Shown here: piece after piece, positions 54,596-64,000 of the stretch
How positions within the stretch are numbered: position 1 is the stretch's first letter
How the letters are laid out: every line of letters begins with the position of its first letter
NCBI GenBank assembly: GCA_029706075.1
Contig: JAINUG010000175.1
Span: 806,001 to 870,000 of the forward strand
DNA: 64,000 bases
Source of the DNA: Aldrovandia affinis
Lineage: Eukaryota; Chordata; Actinopteri; Notacanthiformes; Halosauridae
Reading direction: 5' to 3'
Notes under the pieces: model-generated
The model's database searches: none
Told to the model about the DNA's origin: nothing
Seen by the model: only the letters and a program-made list of their open reading frames with translations
Position numbers and translations under genes: made by a program

Positions 54596-56284
54596 TTTGT
54601 GCTGCCATCCCTCATTCTCGCATCACTAATGTTCACTTGCAATCACATACATACACATCACATATATAGGTATACAGTACATACGTATATGTATTTTGGA
54701 CATTTGACATGAAAAAATGAATGTGAGTTTTCCACAAGGGTGGCTCCTCCAGCCAGGAGCTGCATTCCCCGTGCCTGCAGCCTTGGCAGTGAGACATATC
54801 TGGCACCAGGGAGCTTCATTTACGGACCCAAACAGAGCAATTCATCCTGCTTCAGACTGGACCTCTCACTCCCTCTTTGGCCCTCTCCCCTCCTCTGCAC
54901 TCCTTCTCCAAACCTGTCATTATGGCATGCCATTCTGGAACAGGAAATGTGTTTTTGAGAAGGGTTTGTTTTGTTATGTTTTGAGAGTTTATTTTCTCTT
55001 CTGAGGTAGCTGACACGCAGCTATGTACAGCACGTGGGTCAGGACTGCCCCTGTCCAAACAACCAGAGGGGTAGAAGTCAAAAACACCTTTTTTTTAGAT
55101 GTTCTATTTTGTCAACAGATACTTGAATATAAGGAAGTGGGTCATTTTTCACACTTTGGGAATCTAATCAACACCCAAACAAGGAGCGATGCAGCCAAAG
55201 TGCACACACTCATCCACGAAGCGATATGATATTATCAATCCCGATGGGGAAATTCACATTGTCACCTGCGATGACTATTATAAACAAACTAGTACATAAC
55301 TCAAACATTGGAAAACACGAGGTCAAGGGAATAAGTCAATGACTATGTTCCACACAACGGGCTAAACGGTACTAGAGGAGAACCAGCATTGATTGGAGGA
55401 AAGGTTTGTCTGTCTCTGATAGGTGAGATACCTATGTGTGTATCTAGCCTGTGTGCACCTGGTTTGGCATTGGGAGGTACTAATGGAGTGGTTGCCCAGG
55501 GAACCCTAGTGGACTTAAACCTACTCGTGCCCCACCGTGGCGGGATGTCCTGCTACTGCAGACTCCAGGCCATGGCGGGCTGATGACATCGCCACTCTGG
55601 AACCTTCTACATCTCCCTGTGCGCCATAATGACTCATTAAAAACTCAGCCACTTGCTTGAACGTGCACATAAACAGCAAGTAAACAAGAGATACAGAATA
55701 ACACCTTTACAAAGTGACACCTGAGCCTCTGACTCATATATCTGTATTGTGTCAATACTATTCTTGTTATAATATAATATAATATCATTACAATATGATA
55801 CTATTTACAACAATGCAACAGTATCAAATTAACCAGGAATGTTTGAACAAGATGGGACCAGTGTTTCTGGGCTGATTTCAAAATCCAGAGAAAGAATGTG
55901 ATATCAGTGCCCTCAACAACACGCATTTAGGGAAAAGTCAAACAAAAGTCCAACTGCCAAGAGGGTTCTTACACAACAAACAGAAGGAAACCCAGGAATT
56001 CACTGAATAAACATAATATGGCTATTTCAGATCAGGAACAATTCCATCTTGCTGTTTAAGCTCAAAATATGGTGTGGTTTTGTTAAGGTTACATGATTTT
56101 AGGGGTACAAAAGTCAAACCCCACAACTCAGTGTGAGGTCAGTGAGAGTCCAGTCTGGCTGAAAGGGCCCAAGCTGGCAGCACTAGCCTGCTTTGTATTA
56201 TATGGTTTTGTGGCATGAACTTTGGCAATGACGATGATTAGCCTATAGCTTTCTGTTCAATAGCTCTAGCAATGATCTCTAGCC
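54596..56284. other. Unassigned sequence
   Basis: No gene or repeat family recognised. The open frame at 54717-55004 (95 codons) has no known motif. A short ATAAT-rich run lies at 55770-55790. Confidence 0.4.
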
Positions 56285-56340
56285 GGCTTAATGCACTCCT
56301 GTAAGTTGCTTTGGATAAAAGCGTAAATTGTAAATGGTAA
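56285..56340 (+). repeat. SINE/LINE 3' tail fragment
   Basis: CCTGTAAGTTGCTTTGGATA then AAAGCGTAAATTGTAAATGG is the fish tail with a few bases lost. No head is seen. Confidence 0.6.
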
Positions 56341-56798
56341 TTGCTTTACTTGACTGGTTCTGTCCGGCTCACTTTCACCCACTGGACCAGTGGGAGGCCG
56401 GTTTCTGCCTCTCGGGCCTGACGAGGCCTGACGAGGCTCTTTGAACACAGACGCATATGGTGTTCATTACTGAATGCTGATTGGACCGGCTAGCCCCGGG
56501 AGCTCAGGGTCACATGTCTGCATTTGAAACCGTTCTGTTGCAAGGCAAAAAAGCACAGCCAATCACAGTGCAGCACTGCAGTCACTCTGCTTAAAGAGGA
56601 CAGCCAATCACAGAGCAGGGATTTGGGGATTCTCAGAGGACATCCAGGGTAGCGCTGTACGGCTGTGATGAGACGTTATCCCACAAGCCAATGGCTCCTT
56701 CTGTGGGGTGAGAAGCCAATGATTGAAGTCACATGACTTGCTTACTATCCAGGCAGTGCTTAAAATGCAACCATAAAAGGGCTGTTCTCTTTTACACT
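56341..56798. other. Unassigned sequence
   Basis: The phrase AGCCAATCACAG occurs twice (56557, 56603) and GAGGCCTGAC is duplicated at 56420-56440. No family is recognised. Confidence 0.4.

Positions 56799-56860
<62 letters not shown>
56799..56860. repeat. TA microsatellite
   Basis: About 30 TA units. Confidence 0.95.
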
Positions 56861-56864
<4 letters not shown>

Positions 56865-57566
56865 GACACTGGTTGGACACACTAAGGATCTGCCAAGGCT
56901 GTTTGATAAAAGTTTGGTTCCACCAAGAACTAGAACAGCCAAGAGTTGTTTTTTAAGTACGTTTTTAAGTAACCAAAGCATCCCAAACGCCCTTAATGAG
57001 TGGTACAGAATGTGATCAAAATAATTGTTATGATATAGCAATATTATGCAAAATGACTCCAAAATGAAATACAAAATGCGCTATAGACACCCCAATTGTT
57101 GTTTGTTGAATATTACAGACTAATATTGACTCTTCTCTCAGTTTTCTCATGATTTGGGCTACGCTGTGGACAAAGTTTTCCAAATATGAGGCTGGTTTTC
57201 TGTGTCGGTGTGCAGACCGGTTTCCTGCTGGAATGAACGGTTCTCTGGCTGACATCAGACAGCCTGTTTACAGGAACGCCTGCAAAAATGTTCCATCATT
57301 TATATTACCTTCTTTTCCCCCAATGAACTGAACCTGCCCTCTGGCAATTCCAATATATTTCAAATTTGGCATAATGATTTTGCTCATGATGGTGGTGTGC
57401 TGCAAGAGTCTCCTGACAAAAAACAGATTTCAAGTGTCAAGATAAAACACTGCCATGCATATCAAACAGTTAAAACAAGGCATTCAAATACACACTGCAT
57501 TCTGTACTGCCTTTGACACGTCACCTAAAGCTCACAGCTGATAAGAGCTAAATGAGGTCACAACAC
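56861..57566. other. Unassigned sequence
   Basis: Nothing recognisable. Confidence 0.4.
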
Positions 57567-57567
57567 C

Positions 57568-57832
57568 AACACTGGGTGGAGCTATGATATAATACTTGTA
57601 AGTCACAGATTTGAGCCAATAATTGTGATTAATTGGGAAGACCAAAACCTTTTGATTGGTTCAATCAATCAAGTTTGCTGAAACCATGATGAAGGCGATT
57701 TGCCAGAACGCATTGGTTTTAAACAATCAATCACCTTCTTCCTTTCTGTTTCAATCGTAGCTGGAATTCTTAATCTATACTGATCGGTGTAAACACGTAC
57801 GTGATTGAGAGCTAATTGTAGCTACACACATT
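57568..57832. mobile_element. MITE, second copy
   Basis: Starts CTGGGTGGAGCTATGATATA and ends near TAATTGTAGCTACACACA. Interior words match the copy at 54102-54595, which has taken in a SINE. The right terminal repeat is more worn here. Confidence 0.55.
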
Positions 57833-58366
57833 TTTGAATCAGATTTTTTTTTTTATAGCTTTGTTATATTCTTTAACAAAGAAAATGTAAAACGTGTGTT
57901 TTATTTATTTATTTATATTGATAGTGCTTGCGTGGCTGTCTTGGCCCTACTACACATGTTGTATTCCACACCCTCTTCATGCCCGATACCACCGGCTTGG
58001 AGCCCAGAGTCACAACCTGAACCCCGAAACGGCCTGCAGCTCCACTCACATTCTCAACAGCATCAGGTCGACCTGAGTGATTAACACACTGAATGAGTTC
58101 CAACCAAGTCTTTAACAGAGTTTCAGCTGTTAAACCACCACATACTTTCTCAGACAAGGTTCACGTTTTATTTGTGACATTGTGTCATTGTCTTTCATAA
58201 ATATTTCCTTTGCTAATTATTAGTTTTAATGCACGACTGGCACAAACACTGGGGTGTGGCGACGTCTTGTGGAGAACACAGATGGGCTTTGTGTTCAGTG
58301 TGGGTGACATTCACCCCAAGTGTCAAGCGGTTCCTGGGAGGGGGTGCTTCTCTCCCTCTGTCACAC
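57833..58366. other. Unassigned sequence
   Basis: A 10-T run lies near 57846. Nothing else recognised. Confidence 0.4.
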
Positions 58367-58426
58367 ACACACCCACCCACACATACACACATACACTCTG
58401 TCACACAAACACAAACTCTCTCTACA
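58367..58426. repeat. CA-rich microsatellite
   Basis: ACACACACACCCACCCACAC followed by further CA units. Confidence 0.85.
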
Positions 58427-58430
58427 CTGC

Positions 58431-58640
58431 ATCACTGCATCACTGCTCTACAACATCACTGCTCTACAACATCACTGCATCACTGCACTACAACATCACT
58501 GCATCACTTCTCTACAACATCACTGCTCTACAGCATCTCTGCATCACTGCTCTACAACATCACTGCATTACTGCGCTACAACATCACTGCTCTACAACAT
58601 CACTGCTCTACGACATCACTGCATAACTGCTCTACTACAC
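58431..58640. repeat. Minisatellite of CATCACTG and CTCTACAA blocks
   Basis: Two 8-base words, CATCACTG and CTCTACAA (variants CACTACAA, CGCTACAA, CTCTACGA), alternate in changing order over ~210 bases. The repeat period is therefore 16 or 24 bp in different parts. Open frames across it on the plus strand are compositional. Confidence 0.93.
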
Positions 58641-58782
58641 CACTCCATGGTCTACATACTGCAGCAGCACAGAGGCTCTGCATGACAGACTGGCACAATT
58701 TTGGTTTAGTTGAAACAAGATTCACTCAAAACATGAGGACTACATTAATAGAGAACAAGTGATAACAAGAATATAACCATAT

Positions 58783-58785
<3 letters not shown>

Positions 58786-58850
<65 letters not shown>

Positions 58851-58872
58851 GGTATATACATATATATATGGG
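58786..58872. repeat. TA microsatellite, interrupted
   Basis: TA tracts with AAGA and CGGTATACAT interruptions. Confidence 0.93.
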
Positions 58873-59837
58873 CATACATACAGGGCATTGCAAAAATATC
58901 ACTCCCTACTAATTAATTTAAAAAAAATTAAACAATACTATTTGAATTAACTTATTTGTTCAAATCTAATGATTCAACTTACATCATGCTCAAAAAGTAC
59001 TTTGAACGTTCTTTTAACCTTGTCCCTATCAGCCCTTCTCAAACACTTTATATATTTATACTAGATTTGTTTCCATAGCTGTTTGGTCTTTATGGATGTT
59101 TTGATCAGTGAATAAATCAGCCTTTATTTTTGTATAGCACCATTTACAAACCAATAGTCACACAGCGCTTCACAGTGGAAATCTTCCTGACGGAGACACC
59201 ATACATTTTACTCATAGTACATTAAACTAGTGTTGCCTCATCTTTACTAATTTCTGCTGTATCCCCATATCAAATGTTTATACTGAATTTCTAACCAATT
59301 TTTAACCAAAATTTCTCATCCAATCACATTTGGGAATGTTGAACACTGAGCAGGGATTTTAAATTCCAGAGCCAGGCACATAACATGGGATTCATGAACA
59401 TCCATTATGGAGGCACTTCTGAGCTCACATGAGCATCGCTACAAAGCTTCCTGATCAGTTTAGACACCGGATTGCAATGTGCAGTAGTCACAAAGTAACC
59501 CAAATTCCGAAATATTTGCATGATGAAAACCAGAGAGGCAATCCTGCCATGGCCTATGACTGTGGTTTGGGAGTAACTGTGAGTAATTCTGCATGTCCCA
59601 GAGTCAGCCATGTTCTGAAAACACAAAAAGCTTGGCTGTTACATTCAGAGTCACTCACTGGCAACTTCCCTAAAATCATTCTGTGTTTCTCGGTTTCATT
59701 CAAAAAACATCCCTTGGCTCTGGGGCAGCTCTGCCTTTGATTAGCTATGCCTGAACTGGATCATCGCATGACAGCGACACAGGTGAACAATGCTCTCAGT
59801 GCTGCCTTGTGAGGACTGGGAAAAAAGACACTCGATG
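58873..59837. other. Mostly unassigned sequence
   Basis: At 59112-59180, TTTGTATAGCACCATTTACA and CACAGCGCTTCACAGTGG resemble the inverted end of a fish dispersed repeat (weak). The 103-codon frame at 59429-59740 has no known domain. Confidence 0.35.
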
Positions 59838-60460
59838 ACAAGCACAATAAAGAAGACGGAAAGCAAAAAGTATATTCTGGTATCTTTTGTTCGATAACCA
59901 AAGAAAAAGTTTGGACAGAGATGTTTTGGCTTAAAATACAAATGTTAGTCCAGTAGCTCAGTTGGTAGAGCATGACACTGGCATTGCCATGGTTGTGGGT
60001 TCGATCCCAGGGGAGTACGTGTCTGTTGCTTGGATGGGATGGTAAAAACCGAGGTCCTGGCTCTCTGTGGTCATAATAGATCCCATGGTGCTTTTTGAAA
60101 AAGAGTAGGGTGTTAACCCGGTGTCCTGGCCAAATCCACTGTGTATCTGATGTGTAGTGAGTTTGTACTGGCGCACTGTGGCTGCTGTCACGTTCACCCA
60201 GGTGGGTGCTGCACATTTGTGGCGGTTGAGGTGAGTTGCCCCTATCATTGTAAGCACTTTCTGTTCCCTGTAAAAAAAGTGATATATATATCCAATATTC
60301 ATTCATTCAAAATGGCCTTTTTCAAGACAGGCAGAGTACAAAAAAATGCCATTTTAGGCCGAAACATCGACACCACTGTTTAAACTTTTTGTTTGGTTAT
60401 GGAACAAAAGACACCATAATATACTTTTTGCATTCCATCTTCTTCATTTGGCTTGTAATT
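59838..60460. repeat. Foldback element with a SINE in its loop
   Basis: The left arm (about 59838-59946; GCAAAAAGTATATTCTGGTA, TCTTTTGTTCGATAACCAAA, GATGTTTTGGCTTAAAAT) is matched in inverse by the right arm (about 60340-60460; read inverted GCAAAAAGTATATTATGGTG, TCTTTTGTTCCATAACCAAA, GATGTTTCGGCCTAAAAT). The arms are about 100 bp with scattered differences. The interior is mostly the SINE at 59947-60295. A 14-bp direct repeat ACTCGATGACAAGC lies at 59830-59843 and 60504-60517. It could be a MITE with long inverted repeats or a palindromic foldback; no coding capacity. Confidence 0.85.
59947..60295 (+). repeat. tRNA-derived SINE with 5' pol III promoter
   Basis: A box TAGCTCAGTTGGTAGAGC (59954-59971) and B box GGTTCGATCCC (59998-60008) are at normal tRNA spacing. 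The body GGTAAAAACCGAGGTCCTGG, CTCTCTGTGGTCAT, TGTCCTGGCCAAAT, TAGTGAGTTTGTACTGGCGC and CACCCAGGTGGGTGCTGCAC follows the order of a well-known fish SINE body. The end near TTGTAAGCACTTTCTG TTC is a worn form of the AAGCGCTTT tail. It is the most complete pol III promoter in the window. Confidence 0.85.
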
Positions 60461-61777
60461 TTGCCCACACAGAAAGCAGAACCGGGACTGCCTTTACCTT
60501 CAGACTCGATGACAAGCCCTGATATTTCACTTTCATTTCTTCAGAAAATGGGGGTTTCCCCCTGAAAGGGTGGCTCATCAGCATCTATTTTGCATAATAT
60601 ACATGATGCATTGTGGGTACTAAAGAAAATATCTGCTGTACAGGCAGTGCAAAAGTTTAATAGCGGCTTTTCACAGATGTTGTACTTTTACTTTTTTAAC
60701 CCTAGAAGTCGCATTAGTTGGTATCATATCAGGTGATATGATACATGTTAATGAGTTGCACAGATTTCATGAAATTGCTGTTATCCCGTCAGCCTGATTG
60801 GCATTCATCAAACACAAACTGACTTCCACTTTAACTCCGACTGTCCCTCTTCTCTGGGTGACTGCTCACAGTCAGAGCTTGTGACTTTCTACACTTTCCA
60901 CCCACTTCTCATTTCTGTCAATATTTCACAAATATTTACATAATCCGCAAAATCTGTTCTGTAAGGGGTTTTCTTAATACAATTTTATGTGTTTGTCCAT
61001 TTCAGATTTCAGAAACGCAAAAAAAGATTATACTTAACTTAATATTTATTCATTCACAGACAATTTAGCCCATCTATTTATTGGAAAAAGCACTCAACTG
61101 TTGGGAACATTAACATTCAGGCTTTCGCACTGTGCTAAGTGCACAAAAACATCTGCCCTGAAATGATGACTCATTCGAGCGTGTCCTGGACATCCGTTCA
61201 ACAAGTTCATTGTATATCCATGATGGAGACATTCCAACTGAACAATTCAATCTTAAAACCTCAAGCTGCAAAACAATTCTCTGTTCCGTTAAGGTATAGG
61301 TCCTAAGTTAAATGAAGAAACATTCTTTGTTCCATTATGAAAAAGTGTAATTAATCACCCGAGACTGAAGAAATAAGAACACACAGGGTGAAATGGTCCC
61401 AACAAGTCTAAAGTATAAACACTCAACACAACTTCCTCTGGGCTCGTGATCCTACACAGTAATATAGTTTGTAAGGCCATAAAATCACATTTGATTCCCC
61501 CAGTAAGCCAGTACTAGTGTGCTGGGTTTGTGTGACACAGTGCCTGTGGTATTCTGGTAAATTAAGTCCCCTCAGCCTGTCACGAGGAACAGACCCCATG
61601 GCAACGCTTCCCTAGAGACCTTCTCCATCAGCAGCCCCACGTGTCAGGAGCAGCATGGGTATTTCTCAATGCTTCAGCGCTTCACACAGCCGTGCAAGGT
61701 GCTGGAGAATCAGTCACACGTTGCAATTTGAATAGTCCTGGGAAGCCAGGAACAGAGATTTGATAGGAAGCATATCA
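60461..61777. other. Unassigned sequence
   Basis: Nothing recognisable apart from the right copy of the 14-bp repeat at 60504-60517. Confidence 0.4.
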
Positions 61778-61915
61778 TATAAGAACATAAGAATACATAA
61801 TGATGAGAACAGGCTGTTCGGTCATCAAGGCTCATCATTTATGTAGTCTATAAAATATCCGGTACTGCACCAAACATATTCTACCCCCTCCAAACCACAC
61901 CACTAATAGAGAGAA
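61778..61915 (+). repeat. Dispersed repeat motif upstream of the LINE
   Basis: ATAAGAACATAAGAATACAT, AATGATGAGAACAGGCTGTT and CGGTCATCAAGGCTC resemble a tag (aagaacataagaa ... gaggccattcggcccat) that I know near fish CR1-group repeats. It may be the 5' untranslated part of the LINE that follows, or a separate fragment. Confidence 0.4.
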
Positions 61916-62107
61916 CAAAAGCCACCATAAAACAAGAGGCTGCTCTCATTTCTGGGGAAAGGGAAATTCTTTGGTTTTTAATTATTAAACAGTGGACATA
62001 TGAAACATGTATCTTCCATACTATCCAAATGTTAATGACTTCAAGCCAATGTGACAGTTTTTGCTTGCTGTAATTATTGTAGGTTATGTGCGTGAAAAGG
62101 GAAGATT

Positions 62108-62529
62108 GTGGTGTCTAACCAATTCCAGCCCTTGCAGGAAGAAGATCTGTCCCAGTGCTCTGTGAGTGGGAGGACTGATGTGCCCCAGGGCACCCTAATG
62201 GCCATGCCACCCAGGAAAAGGGAGTTAACCATAGTGGGGGACTCAATCATTAGTCTGTTCGCGGGAAAAGGAGTCTCGCATGGCATGTTGCCTGCCTGGT
62301 GCTCAGGTCGGAGACCTCCTGGAACAAACATGTGGACAAGCTCCTGGCCAGAGCAGGGGTGGATCCAGTGGTCATGGTCCATGTTGGAACCAATGACATA
62401 GGTAAGGGTAGGTTTGAAGTTCTGCAGGACAAATGTATAGAATTAGGATCAAAGTTAAGGAGCAGAACCTCCACAGTGGTCTTCTCTGGAATTCTGCCAG
62501 TAAACCTGGTGCTAAATGCGAAATGCTAG
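62108..62529 (+). pseudogene. LINE ORF1, SGNH hydrolase-like, frameshifted
   Basis: The first frame (62108-62401) holds VGDSIISLFAGKG with the block-I GDS at 62237-62245. After a frameshift around 62300-62370 the second frame gives DKLLARAGVDPVVMVHVGTN DIGKGR with the GTND block at 62386-62397, then STVVFSGILPV. GDS plus GxND are the nucleophile and oxyanion-hole blocks of SGNH hydrolases, found in ORF1 proteins of CR1 LINEs. The C-terminal His block is not visible: the frame ends at NAKC by a stop at 62527-62529. A 26-bp direct repeat (AAACCTGGTGCTAAATGCGA onward) starting at 62502 and 62573 disturbs the end of the frame. Confidence 0.8.
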
Positions 62530-62599
62530 TAAAGGCAAGCAAAATTGTATATGGAGATTTAACACGTGGCTACAAACCTGGTGCTAAATGCGAAATGCT
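62502..62599. repeat. 26-bp direct repeat in LINE ORF1
   Basis: AAACCTGGTGCTAAATGCGA followed by AATGCT occurs at 62502-62527 and 62573-62599 (approximately), 71 bp apart, within the LINE. Confidence 0.9.
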
Positions 62600-62679
62600 T
62601 AAAATGTAAAAGTAATGTAATGGTGCAGGAAAGAGGGGTACAGGTTTATGGGGCACTGGGACTCCTTTTGGAACATGAA

Positions 62680-63540
62680 GTTCATGTGTTTAAATGCTAG
62701 AAGCATAAAAAAGTAATTTTTGGAACTGGAGGCTGTCATGTTGAATGGGGGTTATGACATCGTTAGGATTACTGAAACATGGCTTGGCACAGCGGATGTG
62801 GATGTATATAATGTGGAGGGGTACAAATTGTTTAGGAAGGATAGAACTAATAAAAGAGGGGGGAGTGGCCCTTTATTTGAAGGACGATCATAATGTGCAG
62901 GAAATTCCAGTTAATACTCATTGGTTCCTTGTGAGGACATCTGGATTACATTACTGGGAGATCATGAGAAGGGCCTTAATATAGGAGTATGCTATAGACC
63001 TACAGCTTCAGACAGTAACATAAATACTATGCTCTTTGGTAACATAATACAAACCTGTGCTGAAGGAGAGACAATAATAATGGGCGACTTCAATTACCCC
63101 TCTATTAATTGGGAAGTAGTGACAGGTAAGGGTAAATGTGAAGAGGAGTTTTTAGAATGCTTTTGGTACAGTCTGTTACTCAGCCTACGAGAGGGAAATC
63201 AATACTGGATCTGGTTTTGTATAACAATCCTGACAGAATTTGGAGCACAGAGGTAGTAGAACCACTAGGGAAAAGTGATCACAGTGCAGTTATTTTTGAT
63301 ATTTTTTGGCAAGTTAAAACCTCCTCTAACTCTAGAATTTTTTATTTCAGACAAGCTGACTTTAATAAAACGAGAGAGAATTTAAGTAATATAGATTGGG
63401 TAAATCTTCTAGATTGCAGAACTGTGAATGAAAAATGGACTACATTTAAAAGGGTTATTGTAAATGTACAGTGCAAATTCATCCCAAAAGTAAGGAAAAA
63501 TAGGATGAAAACAGTCTCCGCAGTGGATGACTAAATCTTC
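62680..63540 (+). pseudogene. LINE ORF2 endonuclease domain, frameshifted
   Basis: Pieces in order: NGGYDIVRITETWLGTADVD (the TETWL block) and YNVEGYKLFRKDR at 62745-62850. NIGVCYRPTASDSNINTMLF and IIMGDFNYPSINWE follow at 62980-63115 (the GDFN block), and LGKSDHSAVIFDIFW near 63265-63310 (SDH, the catalytic histidine block). These are the conserved motifs of the AP-type endonuclease that nicks the target site. At least three frames are used and stops interrupt it, so it is inactive. Confidence 0.85.
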
Positions 63541-63559
63541 ACGGGAGATTTTGAGGCAA

Positions 63560-64000
63560 AAGAAGTGACTGTACAGAGTATATCAAAATGAAAATTCAGA
63601 GAGAAACAAGTTTGATTATTTTAATATGTGGGCTAAGGCTAAAAAGGAAATAAGATCAGCTAAAAGGCGGTTTGAAATTAAAATTTCCCAAGATGCAAAA
63701 AGTAATACTAAGATGTTTTTTTCAATATTGTAGTAGAAAAAGGAAAGTTAATGATGAGATTACGTGCATAAAGAATAAGGAAGGACCTTTGGTTTATAAT
63801 AATAAGGATATTGCTAACACACTAAACAGATACTTTGTTGAGAGTTTTTACTGGAGAAGAGATTATAAATATGCAAGAAGGGGGACCGTACTGATCCAGG
63901 GAACTATAGGCTTGTCAGTTTAACTTCCATCGCATGTAAAATACTGGAATGTATTATTAGGGATAAGTTGGAATCATTCTTGAAAAATAATAGTATTTTA
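63560..64000 (+). pseudogene. LINE ORF2, linker and start of reverse transcriptase
   Basis: After the endonuclease, KKEIRSAKRRFEIKI-type linker text and KNKEGPLVYNNKDIANTLNR YFVESF appear, as in CR1-group ORF2. The sequence then jumps, near 63860-63890, straight to KKGDRTDPGNYRLVSLTSIA CKILECIIRDKLESFLKN, which starts the reverse-transcriptase domain. The segment normally between them (with the SPGPDG-type motif) is missing, an internal deletion of a few hundred bases. The palm catalytic motif lies beyond the window. Confidence 0.8.

Larger units (their letters stand above)
62080..64000 (+). mobile_element. CR1-type LINE, runs off the right edge
   Basis: ORF1-like SGNH hydrolase motifs, then endonuclease motifs, then the start of reverse transcriptase lie in order on the plus strand. 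An SGNH/esterase-type ORF1 is known from CR1-clade elements. The copy is not 5'-truncated at the coding level, but it has internal deletions and many frame changes. The 3' part lies beyond the window. Confidence 0.88.

Noticed and set aside
57940-58070. 5S rRNA gene (CATGCCCGATACCACCGG word)
   Set aside because: Only a short chance resemblance; the 5S internal promoter order is absent.
59429-59740. 103-codon plus frame as a transposase fragment
   Set aside because: No catalytic or DNA-binding motif can be matched; left unassigned.
59954-60018. A functional tRNA gene
   Set aside because: A and B boxes are good, but the acceptor and anticodon stems do not pair convincingly and the sequence continues into a SINE body.
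60030-60060. 5S rRNA-like word (CTTGGATGGGA) suggesting a 5S-derived SINE
   Set aside because: It fits better as the GGATGAGACGTTAAACCGAGG-type motif of the SINE body; no other 5S box is present and the head is tRNA-like.

Overview
This is vertebrate, almost certainly teleost fish, genomic DNA. It carries no bacterial-style operon and I recognise no host protein-coding exon. Fish origin is inferred from the repeats: tRNA-headed SINEs with the typical fish 3' end (GTAAGTCGCTCTGGATAAGAGC-like), fish-type Tc1 elements, a Harbinger family with GGGCCCTATTTT ends, Tigger/pogo, ZMYM1-like hAT copies, a CR1-type LINE and a jockey-like LINE, plus long CA, TA and TCTA microsatellites. The species cannot be read from the sequence. 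The window is best seen as a gene desert or the inside of a very large intron.

Layout. 0-13 kb holds SINE fragments, a 5'-truncated Harbinger copy (1.16-1.91 kb), a 0.66-kb AC-rich array (5.39-6.05 kb), a polypurine tract (8.75 kb), a complete tRNA SINE (10.2 kb) and a full-length non-autonomous Harbinger (10.5-12.0 kb). 13-27 kb has a half Tc1 element joined to a SINE by an inverted duplication, LINE tails and microsatellites. 27-33 kb is dense in DNA transposons: a hAT copy with an 8-bp target duplication, a Tigger remnant on the minus strand, and a nearly full-length Tc1 with ~205-bp inverted repeats. 33-45 kb has two LTR-like units (one next to a 7SL-RNA-like fragment), a SINE split by a ~1.06-kb insert that carries a four-unit tandem array, a jockey-like LINE and a minus-strand Tc1 that has lost one catalytic residue. 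45-64 kb has two back-to-back Tc1-type MITEs, a second hAT copy that keeps only the C-terminal domain, a SINE inside a MITE, a foldback with a SINE in its loop, and a CR1-type LINE running off the right edge.

No genes work together as a pathway. The coding remnants are transposases and reverse transcriptases, all visibly broken. The most interesting signals are the 7SL-like fragment at 33.12-33.21 kb, the foldback at 59.84-60.46 kb, the split SINE at 36.8-38.2 kb, and the pair of LTR-like units with the same 3' terminus. The long unannotated stretches may hold conserved regulatory DNA, but that needs a cross-species alignment.
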